DNA of 64,000 nt from Nitrospira sp. (GTDB lineage Bacteria > Nitrospirota > Nitrospiria > Nitrospirales > Nitrospiraceae). The notes beneath the pieces are model-generated. The model saw nothing but the letters and a program-made list of their open reading frames with translations, searched no databases and was not told where the DNA came from. A program made the translations under genes and the position numbers. The DNA is taken from positions 3,176,800 to 3,240,799 of the forward strand of contig CP126122.1 of assembly GCA_030123565.1 (NCBI GenBank). The letters run 5' to 3'. Shown here in pieces: positions 24,929-33,202 of the stretch; the first letter of the stretch is position 1, and each line of letters opens with the position of its first letter.

Positions 24929-25019
24929 GCGCGGCTATTTATATGTATTGCTCACCGCACCCCACTTTGTTAAGGTGCACTGCTGGCGTCTTTGCCGCGA
25001 CACTGAATCGAGCATCTGT

Positions 25020-26057
25020 ATGGTCTGGGACCCCAAAGATCCTTGGAGCAAGAAAGGTGAAGACTTGGATGAGGCCTTCAAGCAGGCCCGAGGCCAACTT
25101 CGCAACCTGTTACCGTCCGGCGGATTCCGCAATCTCCTCCTCGTCGCCTTCACGGTCTTTCTGATCTGGCAGAGCGCGTTCATCGTGGCACCGGACGAAG
25201 AAGGGGTCGTCAAGCGCTTCGGCGTTCCGGTTCGAGTGGTCGATCCAGGCCCGCACCTGAAGATTCCCGTCGTCGAAAGTGTGTTGCAACCGAAAGTCGC
25301 GAAACTTCACCGTGTAGAAATCGGATTTCGAACCGACCGTCAGGCCCGTCAGCAGATGGTCCCGCAGGAAGCGTTGATGCTGACCGGCGACATGAACATT
25401 CTGGCCATCGAATTCATCGTCCAATATAAGATCAAGAGTTCACGCGAGTACCTGTTCAATGTGGCGGACATTCACGATACCATCGGCAAGGCGGCGGAAG
25501 CCTCCATGCGGGAAGTCATCGGAAAAAGCAAGATCGACGAAGCCCTCACCACCGGCAAGGCGCAGATCCAGCACGACACTCAGGAACTCTTACAACGTAT
25601 CCTGGACGACTACAAGACCGGCGTGCAGGTCGCTGCGGTCCAGCTGCAGGATGTCGATCCGCCCGAAGCAGTGGCGGCGGCATTCAAAGACGTGACCAAT
25701 GCCAAGGAAGACCGCGAGAAATTGATCAACCAGGCACAGGGTTATCGCAACGACATCATTCCCAAAGCCAAGGGCGAGGCGGCACAGTTGGTCAATCAAG
25801 CGAAGGGCTATGCCCAGGCACGGCTCAACCGCGCCCAGGGAGAAGCGAATCGATTCGTGGCGACCTTGAAGGAATACAACCAGGCCAAGGATATCATCAG
25901 CAAGCGGATTTACATCGAGACCCTGGAAGACGTGCTCCCTCACATCGACAAATTCGTCCTTGACGGCAAGGGCGGGGACCGCACCCTGCCCTACCTCCCG
26001 CTCGATCGATTTTCTAAGCCGGCCCCGTCCGGCGCGACTCAGGAGCGGACGCCATGA
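25020..26057 (+). CDS. hflK: FtsH protease modulator HflK
   Basis: A 345-residue SPFH/band-7 protein. One N-terminal membrane helix (LLLVAFTVFLIWQSAFIV, near residues 42-60) is followed by the SPFH domain (VAPDEEGVVKRFGVPVRVVD) and a long Ala/Gln/Glu-rich coiled coil. With HflC it forms the periplasmic cage around FtsH and tunes its proteolysis. ATG 25020 starts MVWDPKDPWSKKG, typical for HflK; an earlier in-frame start at 24948 lies inside the ars promoter region. Overlaps hflC by ATGA. Confidence 0.93.
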   Translation: MVWDPKDPWSKKGEDLDEAFKQARGQLRNLLPSGGFRNLLLVAFTVFLIWQSAFIVAPDEEGVVKRFGVPVRVVDPGPHLKIPVVESVLQPKVAKLHRVEIGFRTDRQARQQMVPQEALMLTGDMNILAIEFIVQYKIKSSREYLFNVADIHDTIGKAAEASMREVIGKSKIDEALTTGKAQIQHDTQELLQRILDDYKTGVQVAAVQLQDVDPPEAVAAAFKDVTNAKEDREKLINQAQGYRNDIIPKAKGEAAQLVNQAKGYAQARLNRAQGEANRFVATLKEYNQAKDIISKRIYIETLEDVLPHIDKFVLDGKGGDRTLPYLPLDRFSKPAPSGATQERTP

Positions 26058-26914
26058 GCAAACAAGGATTTATCCTGGCACTGGTCGGCATCATCCTCGG
26101 CCTGTTCATCTTGGGTGCGTCGCCCTTCTACATCGTCGACGTCACTCAAAATGCCATCGTGGTCCAATTGGGCAAGCCCGTCCGCAATGTGACCGAAGCA
26201 GGCCTCTACCTGAAAATGCCCTTCATCGAGGAGGTCACCTACTTCGACAAGCGACTCCTGGACTACGATTCCAATGCGCAAGACGTCATCACGCAGGATA
26301 AGAAGACGCTGCTCCTCGACAACTTCGCCAAATGGCGGATTACCGATCCACTGAAGGTGTACCAGGCGTTCCAGAGCCAGCGTGGCGCGCTCCAGCGCCT
26401 GCACGACATTATCTATTCGGAGTTGCGTGTTGAATTGGGGCGGCACGACCTGGCGGAGATCGTCTCATCTGCCAGGGCTCAACTCATGGCCGTGGTGACG
26501 CAACGCGCCAATGAAAAGGCGTCGGCCTATGGGATCGAAATCCAAGATGTCCGCATCAAGCGCGCCGACCTCCCGGAGCAGAACGAGAAGGCCGTGTTTG
26601 CCCGGATGCAGGCGGAGCGGGAACGGCAGGCGAAACAATACCGTGCGGAAGGCGCGGAGGAGTCGCAAAAAATCAAATCCGAAGCCGAAAAGGATCGAGA
26701 GATTATTCTCGCCGAAGCCTATCGAGAGTCTGAAGAACTCCGCGGAGGCGGCGACGCAAAGGCCTTTCGGATCTATGCTGAAGCCTATCGCCAGGACCCG
26801 CACTTTTTCGAGTTCACCCGCACCATGGAAGCCTATCGCAAAACGCTCAAGGACAAGACCACCATCCTCGTCAGTCCTGAGTCGGAATTCTTCCGGTTCC
26901 TCAAGCAACGCTAG
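26054..26914 (+). CDS. hflC: FtsH protease modulator HflC
   Basis: A 286-residue SPFH protein: N-terminal membrane anchor (FILALVGIILGLFILGAS), SPFH domain (QNAIVVQLGKPVRNVTEAGL), and the conserved KASAYGIEIQDVRIKRADLP segment, then a coiled coil and the C-terminal YRKTLKDKTTILVSPESEFF typical of HflC. Its start overlaps the hflK stop by four bases, giving translational coupling and the one-to-one ratio needed for the HflKC complex. It ends 7 bp before the stop of the convergent fhs gene. Confidence 0.95.
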   Translation: MSKQGFILALVGIILGLFILGASPFYIVDVTQNAIVVQLGKPVRNVTEAGLYLKMPFIEEVTYFDKRLLDYDSNAQDVITQDKKTLLLDNFAKWRITDPLKVYQAFQSQRGALQRLHDIIYSELRVELGRHDLAEIVSSARAQLMAVVTQRANEKASAYGIEIQDVRIKRADLPEQNEKAVFARMQAERERQAKQYRAEGAEESQKIKSEAEKDREIILAEAYRESEELRGGGDAKAFRIYAEAYRQDPHFFEFTRTMEAYRKTLKDKTTILVSPESEFFRFLKQR

Positions 26915-26921
26915 CCCTCGA

Positions 26922-28604
26922 CTACGCCAGACCCACAATCTCTCCCGACCGGAGGTCCATATCGATTCGTGCTCCCGCAGGCTTCTTCGGCAAGCCGGGC
27001 ATCAACTGGATGCCTGAGCAGAGCGCGGTGAGAAAGCCGGCCCCGGCCAGGATCCGCAATTCCTGAACCGGCACCGTGAAGCCTGATGGTCGGCCTTTCA
27101 TCGAGGGATCATGGGAAAGCGACAGGGGCGTCTTCGCCATGCAAATGGGAAGCTGATCGAATCCCCCTCTCGTCGCAAGATCGATATCTCGTTCCGCTTG
27201 GGGCAGGAACGAAACACCGGCTGCCCCATACATCCTGGTCGCAATGGTTTCGATCTTTTTTTTGATCGGCCAGGTCGCATCATAGAGATGAGTAAATTTC
27301 GCCCCCTGCGCAGCGACCTTGACGACGGCCTGCGCAAGTTCCTCCGCCCCTCGCCCTCCGTCGGCCCAATGGGTCGATACGGCTGCCGCCTCTGCGCCCG
27401 CGGCCTTCGCCCGTTCGCACACCCATTTCAATTCATCGGCTGAATCATCTTTGAAGGTGTTCACCGCCACCACGACGGGCACTCCATGGGCGCGTACATT
27501 GGCGATATGTTGTTCGAGATTCGCAAACCCTTTGTCCAACGCCGCCTGATTCGGTCCAGTCAAGCCGGCAGGCAGCGGGGAACCAACCTTTACCGTTCCA
27601 CCTCCTCCATGGAGCTTGAGCGCCCGCAGGGTAGCGACAACAACCCCCACATCCGGCCGAAGACCAGACGTACGGCACTTAATGTTGAAAAACTTTTCAG
27701 CCCCCAAGTCGCTGCCGAATCCTGCCTCCGTGACCACATACTCGGCACAACGCAGCGCCAACCGGTCCGATACAATCGAGCAATTTCCGTGGGCGATATT
27801 GCCGAACGGCCCGGCATGGACGAAGGCAGGGGTCCCTTCCAACGTCTGCACCAAATTCGGCAGCAATGCGTCCTTCAGCAACACGGCCATGGAGCCGGCA
27901 CAGCCGAACGCCTCCGCGCTGATCAGTTGTCCGCTTTCCGTCAGCCCGACCAGAATTTTTCCGAGGCGTTGGCGAAGGTCGGTGTGGTCCGTAGCCAGAG
28001 CCAACACCGCCATGATTTCAGAGGCTTCGGTGATCACGAATTGTCCGGACCGCCTCCCGGTTCCTGTACCCAAAACGACCTCGCGCAGCGCACGGTCACT
28101 CACACCGAGCGTGCGAGGCCATTTGATTCCCTGTGGGTCGAGCCTGAGAGCGTTTCCATGAAAGACGTGGTTGTCCACGAACGCCGAAAGAAGGTTATGG
28201 CTTGCTGACACGGCATGAGCGTCGCCTGTGAAATGGAGGTTGATATCTTCCATCGGACAGACCTGGGCACGTCCGCCTCCTGTGCCTCCTCCCTTGATTC
28301 CAAAGACCGGTCCCAAAGACGGTTGTCTCAGGGTGACGGCAGACCGAAATCCCAAGCGACACAGCCCCATGCTCAGCCCGATAGAGGTAGTCGTTTTTCC
28401 TTCTCCAAGGGGAGTCGGATTGATGGCGGTGACCAAAATATACCGACCGAGCGGTCTGTTTGTGAGCCGCTCCTCCAAACCAAGAGCGATCTTCGCCTTA
28501 TAACGACCGAATGGGATCAAGTCCTCCGAATGAATGCCTAGTGCCTGTGCGATCTCGAATATATGCCTCGGTGTGACAGAACGGGCCATTTCCAGATCAG
28601 TCAT
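26922..28604 (-). CDS. fhs: Formate-tetrahydrofolate ligase
   Basis: Makes 10-formyl-THF from formate, THF and ATP; supplies one-carbon units for purine synthesis and formyl-Met-tRNA. 560 residues, the usual family length. Features: the ATP-binding loop TPLGEGKTTT near residue 64, LRQPSLGPVFGIKGGGTGGG and GAEKFFNIKCRTSGL, and the C-terminal MPGLPKKPAGARIDMD. ATG 28604. Monocistronic by position. The pabB-pabC genes at 47.3-49.7 kb supply another part of folate metabolism. Confidence 0.96.
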   Translation of the reverse strand: MTDLEMARSVTPRHIFEIAQALGIHSEDLIPFGRYKAKIALGLEERLTNRPLGRYILVTAINPTPLGEGKTTTSIGLSMGLCRLGFRSAVTLRQPSLGPVFGIKGGGTGGGRAQVCPMEDINLHFTGDAHAVSASHNLLSAFVDNHVFHGNALRLDPQGIKWPRTLGVSDRALREVVLGTGTGRRSGQFVITEASEIMAVLALATDHTDLRQRLGKILVGLTESGQLISAEAFGCAGSMAVLLKDALLPNLVQTLEGTPAFVHAGPFGNIAHGNCSIVSDRLALRCAEYVVTEAGFGSDLGAEKFFNIKCRTSGLRPDVGVVVATLRALKLHGGGGTVKVGSPLPAGLTGPNQAALDKGFANLEQHIANVRAHGVPVVVAVNTFKDDSADELKWVCERAKAAGAEAAAVSTHWADGGRGAEELAQAVVKVAAQGAKFTHLYDATWPIKKKIETIATRMYGAAGVSFLPQAERDIDLATRGGFDQLPICMAKTPLSLSHDPSMKGRPSGFTVPVQELRILAGAGFLTALCSGIQLMPGLPKKPAGARIDMDLRSGEIVGLA

Positions 28605-28825
28605 ACAATGCCCCTTATCTTTTTAAAGATGTTCGTTAAAACGTGGGTATACCATGGCTCTCGCCCGTCTCAACACTTCCGATACCGTCACGGCATCAGC
28701 TACAAGGTGTTGCCCGCAACTGAATGTCACCTGGCGTGAACTTGATAGGGGGAGGATCGGCGGAGCGGAGATTGAGAAAGATGGAAGGCCAGCCGCGGGC
28801 AGAAGCCCGACAGGAGAAGAAACGA

Positions 28826-29845
28826 TTAATCGAGAATGAATTTGGTTGGATCAAGCGATTGGCCGTTTTTCTTCACCATATAATGAAGATGCGGACCTGT
28901 CGAAAGGCCGGTGCTCCCGACAAGAGCCACGACATCACCGCGCTTGACCCGTTGGCCCTCCTTGACTAAAGACTTGGCAAGGTGCCCATACACCGTTTCG
29001 ATACCGTACCCATGGTCAAGTTTGAGCATATTGCCCATTTTCGAGTCAAAGGCCACGGTGACCACACGCCCAAGTGCAGGAGCCTGGACAGGAGCATTCG
29101 GAGAAGCACCGATGTCGAGGCCATCATGCCAGGCGGGCTTCTCAGTGAATGGCGAGACGCGCGGCCCAAACCCTGAAGTTACCCAACCACGCACGGGCCA
29201 AATCGATGGGGTTGAAGCCCACTGAGCCGAGCGCTGTTCAGCAATTTGAGTGAGACTTTGTAGGGCCTCCTCTTGATGCGTCGCTTCGCGTGCGAGGGCG
29301 TCGATGCTTTCACGAACCTGCTGAGCGACTTCCTCAATATTCTCTGCCGTGAAACCGACCTCCAACTGGTTGCCATCATGCACCTCGGAAACCTGCTGGC
29401 GCTGTTCCATTCCGGATGCGGATGAACCAATCCCTTGCACACCTTCCTTGCCATCCGGCATCGGACCGTCGTCGCCACCTCGTCCGTTTGCCAGGTCACC
29501 GGACGGCCTGGTGGTATCAATCCCCAACATGACCCGAAGTCGTTGATTTACTTCGCCCATAGCGGAAAGACGTTTTTTCAAATCGTCAATCGCGGAGGAA
29601 AAGGCAGCGGTTTGTTCACGCGCACTCATCGCCTCAGCCCTAAATGCAGACAGCTGCCACACTTCTCCGGTCCGTATGACGTAATGAGAGATCACGAGCA
29701 GGTCCGCCACAATCAAAACCGCGGCCAGGATCAAAAGCTTACGAACGAATTTCCGTGGAAAGCTAAACCGAAGCGGTTTGGAAGACGAACCCCGAAAGAC
29801 GACGACAGTGTAGGCATCACTCGTTTCGGCCGTTTGCTGACTCAT
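28826..29845 (-). CDS. M23-family zinc metallopeptidase (membrane anchored)
   Basis: A 339-residue envelope protein: one N-terminal membrane helix (LLILAAVLIVADLLVISHYV), two coiled-coil stretches, and a C-terminal LytM/M23 domain. The zinc ligands fit the family pattern: HDGLDIGA (His and Asp), then HLAKSLVKEGQ and GPHLHYMVKKNG with the HxH pair. All ligands are present, so it may be an active peptidoglycan endopeptidase, although many coiled-coil M23 proteins act as activators. A sigma-70-like promoter lies upstream (29898-29926) and GAAGGAGAGAG precedes ATG 29845. Confidence 0.92.
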   Translation of the reverse strand: MSQQTAETSDAYTVVVFRGSSSKPLRFSFPRKFVRKLLILAAVLIVADLLVISHYVIRTGEVWQLSAFRAEAMSAREQTAAFSSAIDDLKKRLSAMGEVNQRLRVMLGIDTTRPSGDLANGRGGDDGPMPDGKEGVQGIGSSASGMEQRQQVSEVHDGNQLEVGFTAENIEEVAQQVRESIDALAREATHQEEALQSLTQIAEQRSAQWASTPSIWPVRGWVTSGFGPRVSPFTEKPAWHDGLDIGASPNAPVQAPALGRVVTVAFDSKMGNMLKLDHGYGIETVYGHLAKSLVKEGQRVKRGDVVALVGSTGLSTGPHLHYMVKKNGQSLDPTKFILD

Positions 29846-29897
29846 AGACGCCCTCTCTCCTTCACGGATTCATCTTGGAGAACTACCCACTCATCGC

Positions 29898-29926
29898 AGT
29901 GTACTGATCTCACACTTGATGGTCAA
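29898..29926 (-). promoter_or_regulatory. Sigma-70-like promoter for the M23 peptidase gene
   Basis: On the minus strand TTGACC (complement of 29921-29926) and TACACT (complement of 29898-29903) are separated by 17 bases. The predicted transcript would begin near 29891, about 45 bases before the ATG. Confidence 0.65.
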
Positions 29927-29961
29927 CCCTTTGTTTTGAAATTTTACACTATTAAAATCAA

Positions 29962-30291
29962 TTACTTACGCGTTTCACCCGTAATCCATTCCAAGTAAGG
30001 AATCGATCCGGCGATGATCGGGAGCGCAATGATTTCGGGAACGCTGTAACTGTGATGCTGTCGAATGGCTGCTTCGAGGTCCGAAAATCGATCCAAAGTG
30101 GTTTTCATGATAATCAGGCATTCACTCTCTACATTGACCTTATTATTCCAGCGAAAGATGGAGCGGACGCCTTGCAAGATGTTGGCACAGGCAGCCAGCC
30201 GAGAATTCACTACCACTTGTCCGATTCGCTCAGCCTCGCCAACTGAAGAGGTGGTGACGAACACAACGACCTCGGATCGACCTTCTTCCAC
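29962..30291 (-). CDS. cutA: CutA-family divalent cation tolerance protein
   Basis: A 109-residue trimeric ferredoxin-like protein. Family motifs: EVVVFVTTSSVGEAERIGQV, RLAACANIL, SIFRWNNKVNVESECLIIMK and HSYSVPEIIALPI. CutA was named for copper tolerance in E. coli but its function is still unclear; it is nearly universal. The start is GTG 30291 with GAGGGA upstream. The C-terminal ITGETRK is slightly short, as usual. It diverges from the rhodanese gene. Confidence 0.93.
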   Translation of the reverse strand: MEEGRSEVVVFVTTSSVGEAERIGQVVVNSRLAACANILQGVRSIFRWNNKVNVESECLIIMKTTLDRFSDLEAAIRQHHSYSVPEIIALPIIAGSIPYLEWITGETRK

Positions 30292-30643
30292 GCTCCCTCA
30301 CAGGAAAAGCAAATTCCGTGCCTCTCTCAACTGCGAGTCACGGATAGTACATTGATAATCAGTATCTTATAAATAATTTTCCGCGTATTTCCATCCAAGT
30401 TTTCGTCCATCAACCAGGCAAGATTTGCACAGTTCGACAAAAAACGACCATTCCCCTTGAACTAAATTCCGTTCGAGTCAAATAGTCGGCACCCTCTCTT
30501 TCACTCTCCGCACTGTGTCTCTTCGGTTTCCGAACCTCTGACCTTGAGCCACACTATACTGCACATCCATGAACGCACCCAGAGTTGACACCCCTTTTCA
30601 GGCTCCCTTATGATCTCGCATCTAGAGTAGATGGAGGTACACG
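30292..30643. other. 352-bp divergent intergenic region, AT-rich
   Basis: Separates cutA from the rhodanese gene and is notably richer in A+T than its surroundings. It holds the clear plus-strand promoter listed at 30585-30614. The minus-strand half has several AT-rich candidate boxes, none convincing. No gene seen. Confidence 0.5.
30585..30614 (+). promoter_or_regulatory. Sigma-70 promoter for the rhodanese gene
   Basis: TTGACA (30585-30590, consensus) and TATGAT (30609-30614, 5 of 6) are 18 bases apart. Transcription would start near 30621, about 23 bases before the ATG, leaving room for the GGAGG site. Confidence 0.8.
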
Positions 30644-30964
30644 ATGAGCTTCACAATCACCCCCAAGGATCTGAAATCGCGGCTGGATAAAGGCGAAAAG
30701 CTTGTGCTCGTGGATGTTCGGGAACCGTGGGAATATGCGCTTGCCAAGCTGGAAGGATCCGTATTGGTCCCACTGGCAACCCTTCCACAATCCTTAAACA
30801 AACTCGATCGCAATGCGGAGATTATCGCCTATTGCCACCATGGAATGAGAAGCGCGGATGCGACGGGATTTCTGCTACAGCAAGGGTTCGGAAACGTGAA
30901 AAACTTGATCGGAGGCATCGATGCCTGGTCTATCCAAGTAGACCCGTCGGTTCCCCGCTACTAA
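30644..30964 (+). CDS. Single-domain rhodanese-like sulfurtransferase
   Basis: A 106-residue rhodanese domain. The active-site loop YCHHGMRS carries the catalytic Cys that forms a persulfide; the DVREPWEY motif and GGIDAWSIQVDPSVPRY C-terminus are typical of the GlpE/PspE-like single-domain group. No signal peptide, so cytoplasmic. GGAGG lies 7 bases before ATG 30644 and a near-consensus promoter lies upstream, so it is probably well expressed. The sulfur acceptor cannot be told. Confidence 0.93.
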   Translation: MSFTITPKDLKSRLDKGEKLVLVDVREPWEYALAKLEGSVLVPLATLPQSLNKLDRNAEIIAYCHHGMRSADATGFLLQQGFGNVKNLIGGIDAWSIQVDPSVPRY

Positions 30965-30973
30965 TTCAAGATT

Positions 30974-31897
30974 CTACCCAAGCCGTTCGCGGAAGTATTC
31001 AACCGTCCGCCGGAGTCCTTCACGCAGGTCAACCTTGGGTTCCCACCCAAGTTGATGGCGAAGCTTTGTGGCATCGATGACGCTTCTGGCCTGCTCACCT
31101 TTTTTCGCCGGCCCATGTACTTCCTTGAACTCCACCTTGGTGAGATCGACGACGATTCGAAACAGATCGTTGATAGATGTCTCAACGCCGGTTCCCACGT
31201 TGTAAATTCCCTCGACTTCAGGCCCCATGGCCATCAAATTCGCCTCGACGACATCCTCCACAAACACGAAATCGCGTGTCTGACGGCCATTTCCATTCAC
31301 CACCGCTTGTTCCCGGTGCAACATTTTTTGAATGAAAATTGCCACGACCCCTGCTTCCCCCTCGGGATCCTGCCGCGGACCATAGACATTGGCATAGCGA
31401 AGGCTCACGACCTGAAGACCGCTCAGTCGATTGTAGTAAGAAAGATAATGTTCTCCGCACAACTTGCTGATGCCGTAGGGAGAAAGCGGTTGGGTGACGT
31501 GGGTTTCAGGGGCGGGAAAGGTCTGTTGCTCTCCGTAGATGGCTCCGCCCGACGACGAAAAAATGACCTTCCGCGCACCATGTTTGGAAGCCTGCTCCAG
31601 GACATTCAACGTCCCAAGCACATTGACCTGCGCATCAAACATCGGATCTTCAACCGAACGACGGACGTTCATCTGCGCGGCCAGGTGGAAGACGACCGCC
31701 GGCCGTTCATTGCGAAACACCCGTTCCAGTTTGGGATTTTCGATATCAAGCTTGTAGAATTGTACCGCCTTGGGAACGTTTTTCCGTTTTCCCGTGACGA
31801 GATTATCGACGACCACCACCTCGTGCCCCTCTTGGAGCAGGCGATCCACCACGTGCGACCCGATAAACCCCGCTCCTCCGGTCACCAAAACTTTCAT
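30974..31897 (-). CDS. NAD-dependent sugar-nucleotide epimerase (GalE-like SDR)
   Basis: An extended short-chain dehydrogenase of 307 residues: the NAD-binding GGAGFIGSHVVDRLLQEG at the N-terminus, the catalytic Tyr-x3-Lys in SPYGISKLCGEHYL, and the substrate-side YANVYGPRQDPEGEAGVVAI motif. UDP-glucose 4-epimerase or a related UDP-hexose epimerase is most likely; the exact sugar is not settled by sequence. ATG 31897 follows GAGGAGACGT; an upstream in-frame start at 31969 has no such site. It ends 10 bp from the convergent rhodanese gene. Confidence 0.88.
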   Translation of the reverse strand: MKVLVTGGAGFIGSHVVDRLLQEGHEVVVVDNLVTGKRKNVPKAVQFYKLDIENPKLERVFRNERPAVVFHLAAQMNVRRSVEDPMFDAQVNVLGTLNVLEQASKHGARKVIFSSSGGAIYGEQQTFPAPETHVTQPLSPYGISKLCGEHYLSYYNRLSGLQVVSLRYANVYGPRQDPEGEAGVVAIFIQKMLHREQAVVNGNGRQTRDFVFVEDVVEANLMAMGPEVEGIYNVGTGVETSINDLFRIVVDLTKVEFKEVHGPAKKGEQARSVIDATKLRHQLGWEPKVDLREGLRRTVEYFRERLG

Positions 31898-32041
31898 ACG
31901 TCTCCTCACATCTCCCTTCTCGGCTGGTACGGAAGCCCCTCGACCCCATGATCGAGAGTCAGAGTACACCTTCCGTACACTTCAGCAAAGTGTTTTCGTC
32001 TTGTCCTTGCGCCTCAGAAGAGTGGCGGCTCCACTTAGCAA

Positions 32042-32827
32042 TCAATCTTCCCTTGTTACCTCAAGACTGCGTCCACCCCGACGCCCGAACCACGCCAGGA
32101 TTTCCCGATTGCCCTTCCGCCCCTCGATGGGCGAATCCATTTGTCCCATCAGCTCCAGCCCTATTTGCTTCGCACAACTCACGACTTTCTCGGTGACGGC
32201 CTGCCGCAAACCATCATCGCGCACGATTCCTCCTCGCCCGACAAGCCCCTTCCCCACTTCAAACTGCGGTTTGATCAGCGTGATGACGAAACCCGATTCC
32301 GCCAAATACGGCTCTACACAAGGCAAAACCAGGGTGAGCGAAATGAACGACACGTCGATGACGATCAGGTCGATCGGGTCTCGGATTGCGCCCGATTCAA
32401 GATATCGGATATTGGTCCGTTCCATCAGCACCACGCGCGGATCCTGCCGAAGGCGCCAATCGAACTGTCCATACCCGACATCCACGGCATACACGCGTAT
32501 TGCCCCCCGTTGCAGGAGACAATCGGTAAATCCTCCGGTGGAACAACCGACGTCGAAACAGACCCTCCCCCTCGGATCGACCTGAAAGTGATCCAGCGCC
32601 GCAGCCAACTTGTCACCGCCGCGACCGACATAGGGTGATCCTCGCCCCACCAATACGAGATCAGCATCCGGCAAAATGAGTGCGGCCGACTTGTCGACCA
32701 CCGCCCCGTCCACACGAACCAGGCCAGCCATGATGAGCCTCGCAGCCTCCTCGCGACTGGCGACCAACCCCCGGCTGACCAGCGCACGGTCGAGACGTTG
32801 CCGGTCCGAACGCAACCTGTGGGTCAT
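32042..32827 (-). CDS. tlyA: TlyA-family rRNA 2'-O-methyltransferase
   Basis: A 261-residue protein with an N-terminal S4 RNA-binding domain (RLDRALVSRGLVASREEAAR) and a C-terminal FtsJ-like SAM fold (VCFDVGCSTGGFTDCLLQRG). Characterised TlyA methylates riboses in 16S and 23S rRNA; the old name hemolysin A is misleading. The SAM motif, the Asp (AVDVGYGQFDWRL) and the catalytic Lys in LIKPQFEVGKG are present. It heads a minus-strand block but is separated from galE-like by 144 bp. Confidence 0.93.
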   Translation of the reverse strand: MTHRLRSDRQRLDRALVSRGLVASREEAARLIMAGLVRVDGAVVDKSAALILPDADLVLVGRGSPYVGRGGDKLAAALDHFQVDPRGRVCFDVGCSTGGFTDCLLQRGAIRVYAVDVGYGQFDWRLRQDPRVVLMERTNIRYLESGAIRDPIDLIVIDVSFISLTLVLPCVEPYLAESGFVITLIKPQFEVGKGLVGRGGIVRDDGLRQAVTEKVVSCAKQIGLELMGQMDSPIEGRKGNREILAWFGRRGGRSLEVTRED

Positions 32828-32896
32828 ATCATCAATGGAGACGGAGGCGTGGAGCGCAGAGTGGGCGACACGGAGCCATATTCATCGGCCGAATTG

Positions 32897-33145
32897 TTAG
32901 TCAGAACGCTCGACCTCGTCGTCACCGACAGAAAATGCTTGAATCCGTTTCTTCCCGTCCTTTTCTTGCACCAGGATTTCGACCTTCCGTTCGGCATCTT
33001 CCAGCATCTTGAGGCAGGTTTTCGACAGCCTGATCCCTTCTTCGAAGATCTTCAGCGAGTCATCAAGCGGAAGATCTCCCTTCTCAAGTTCGGCGACGAT
33101 CGTTTCCAATCTCGCCATCGCATACTCAAACTTTATCGCGGCCAC
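32897..33145 (-). CDS. xseB: Exodeoxyribonuclease VII small subunit
   Basis: An 82-residue helical protein: FEYAMARLETIVAELEKGDL, then PLDDSLKIFEEGIRLSKTC is the XseB signature. Multiple copies bind the XseA large subunit to form exonuclease VII, which degrades single-stranded DNA from both ends. It lies 57 bp after xseA in the same direction. The tail after residue 65 is acidic. Confidence 0.95.
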   Translation of the reverse strand: MAAIKFEYAMARLETIVAELEKGDLPLDDSLKIFEEGIRLSKTCLKMLEDAERKVEILVQEKDGKKRIQAFSVGDDEVERSD

Positions 33146-33202
33146 AGCAGCTCCCTTGCAGATTCATGGGCCGAGGCATTATTGCCTGCCCCCTCGGTGA
33201 GG

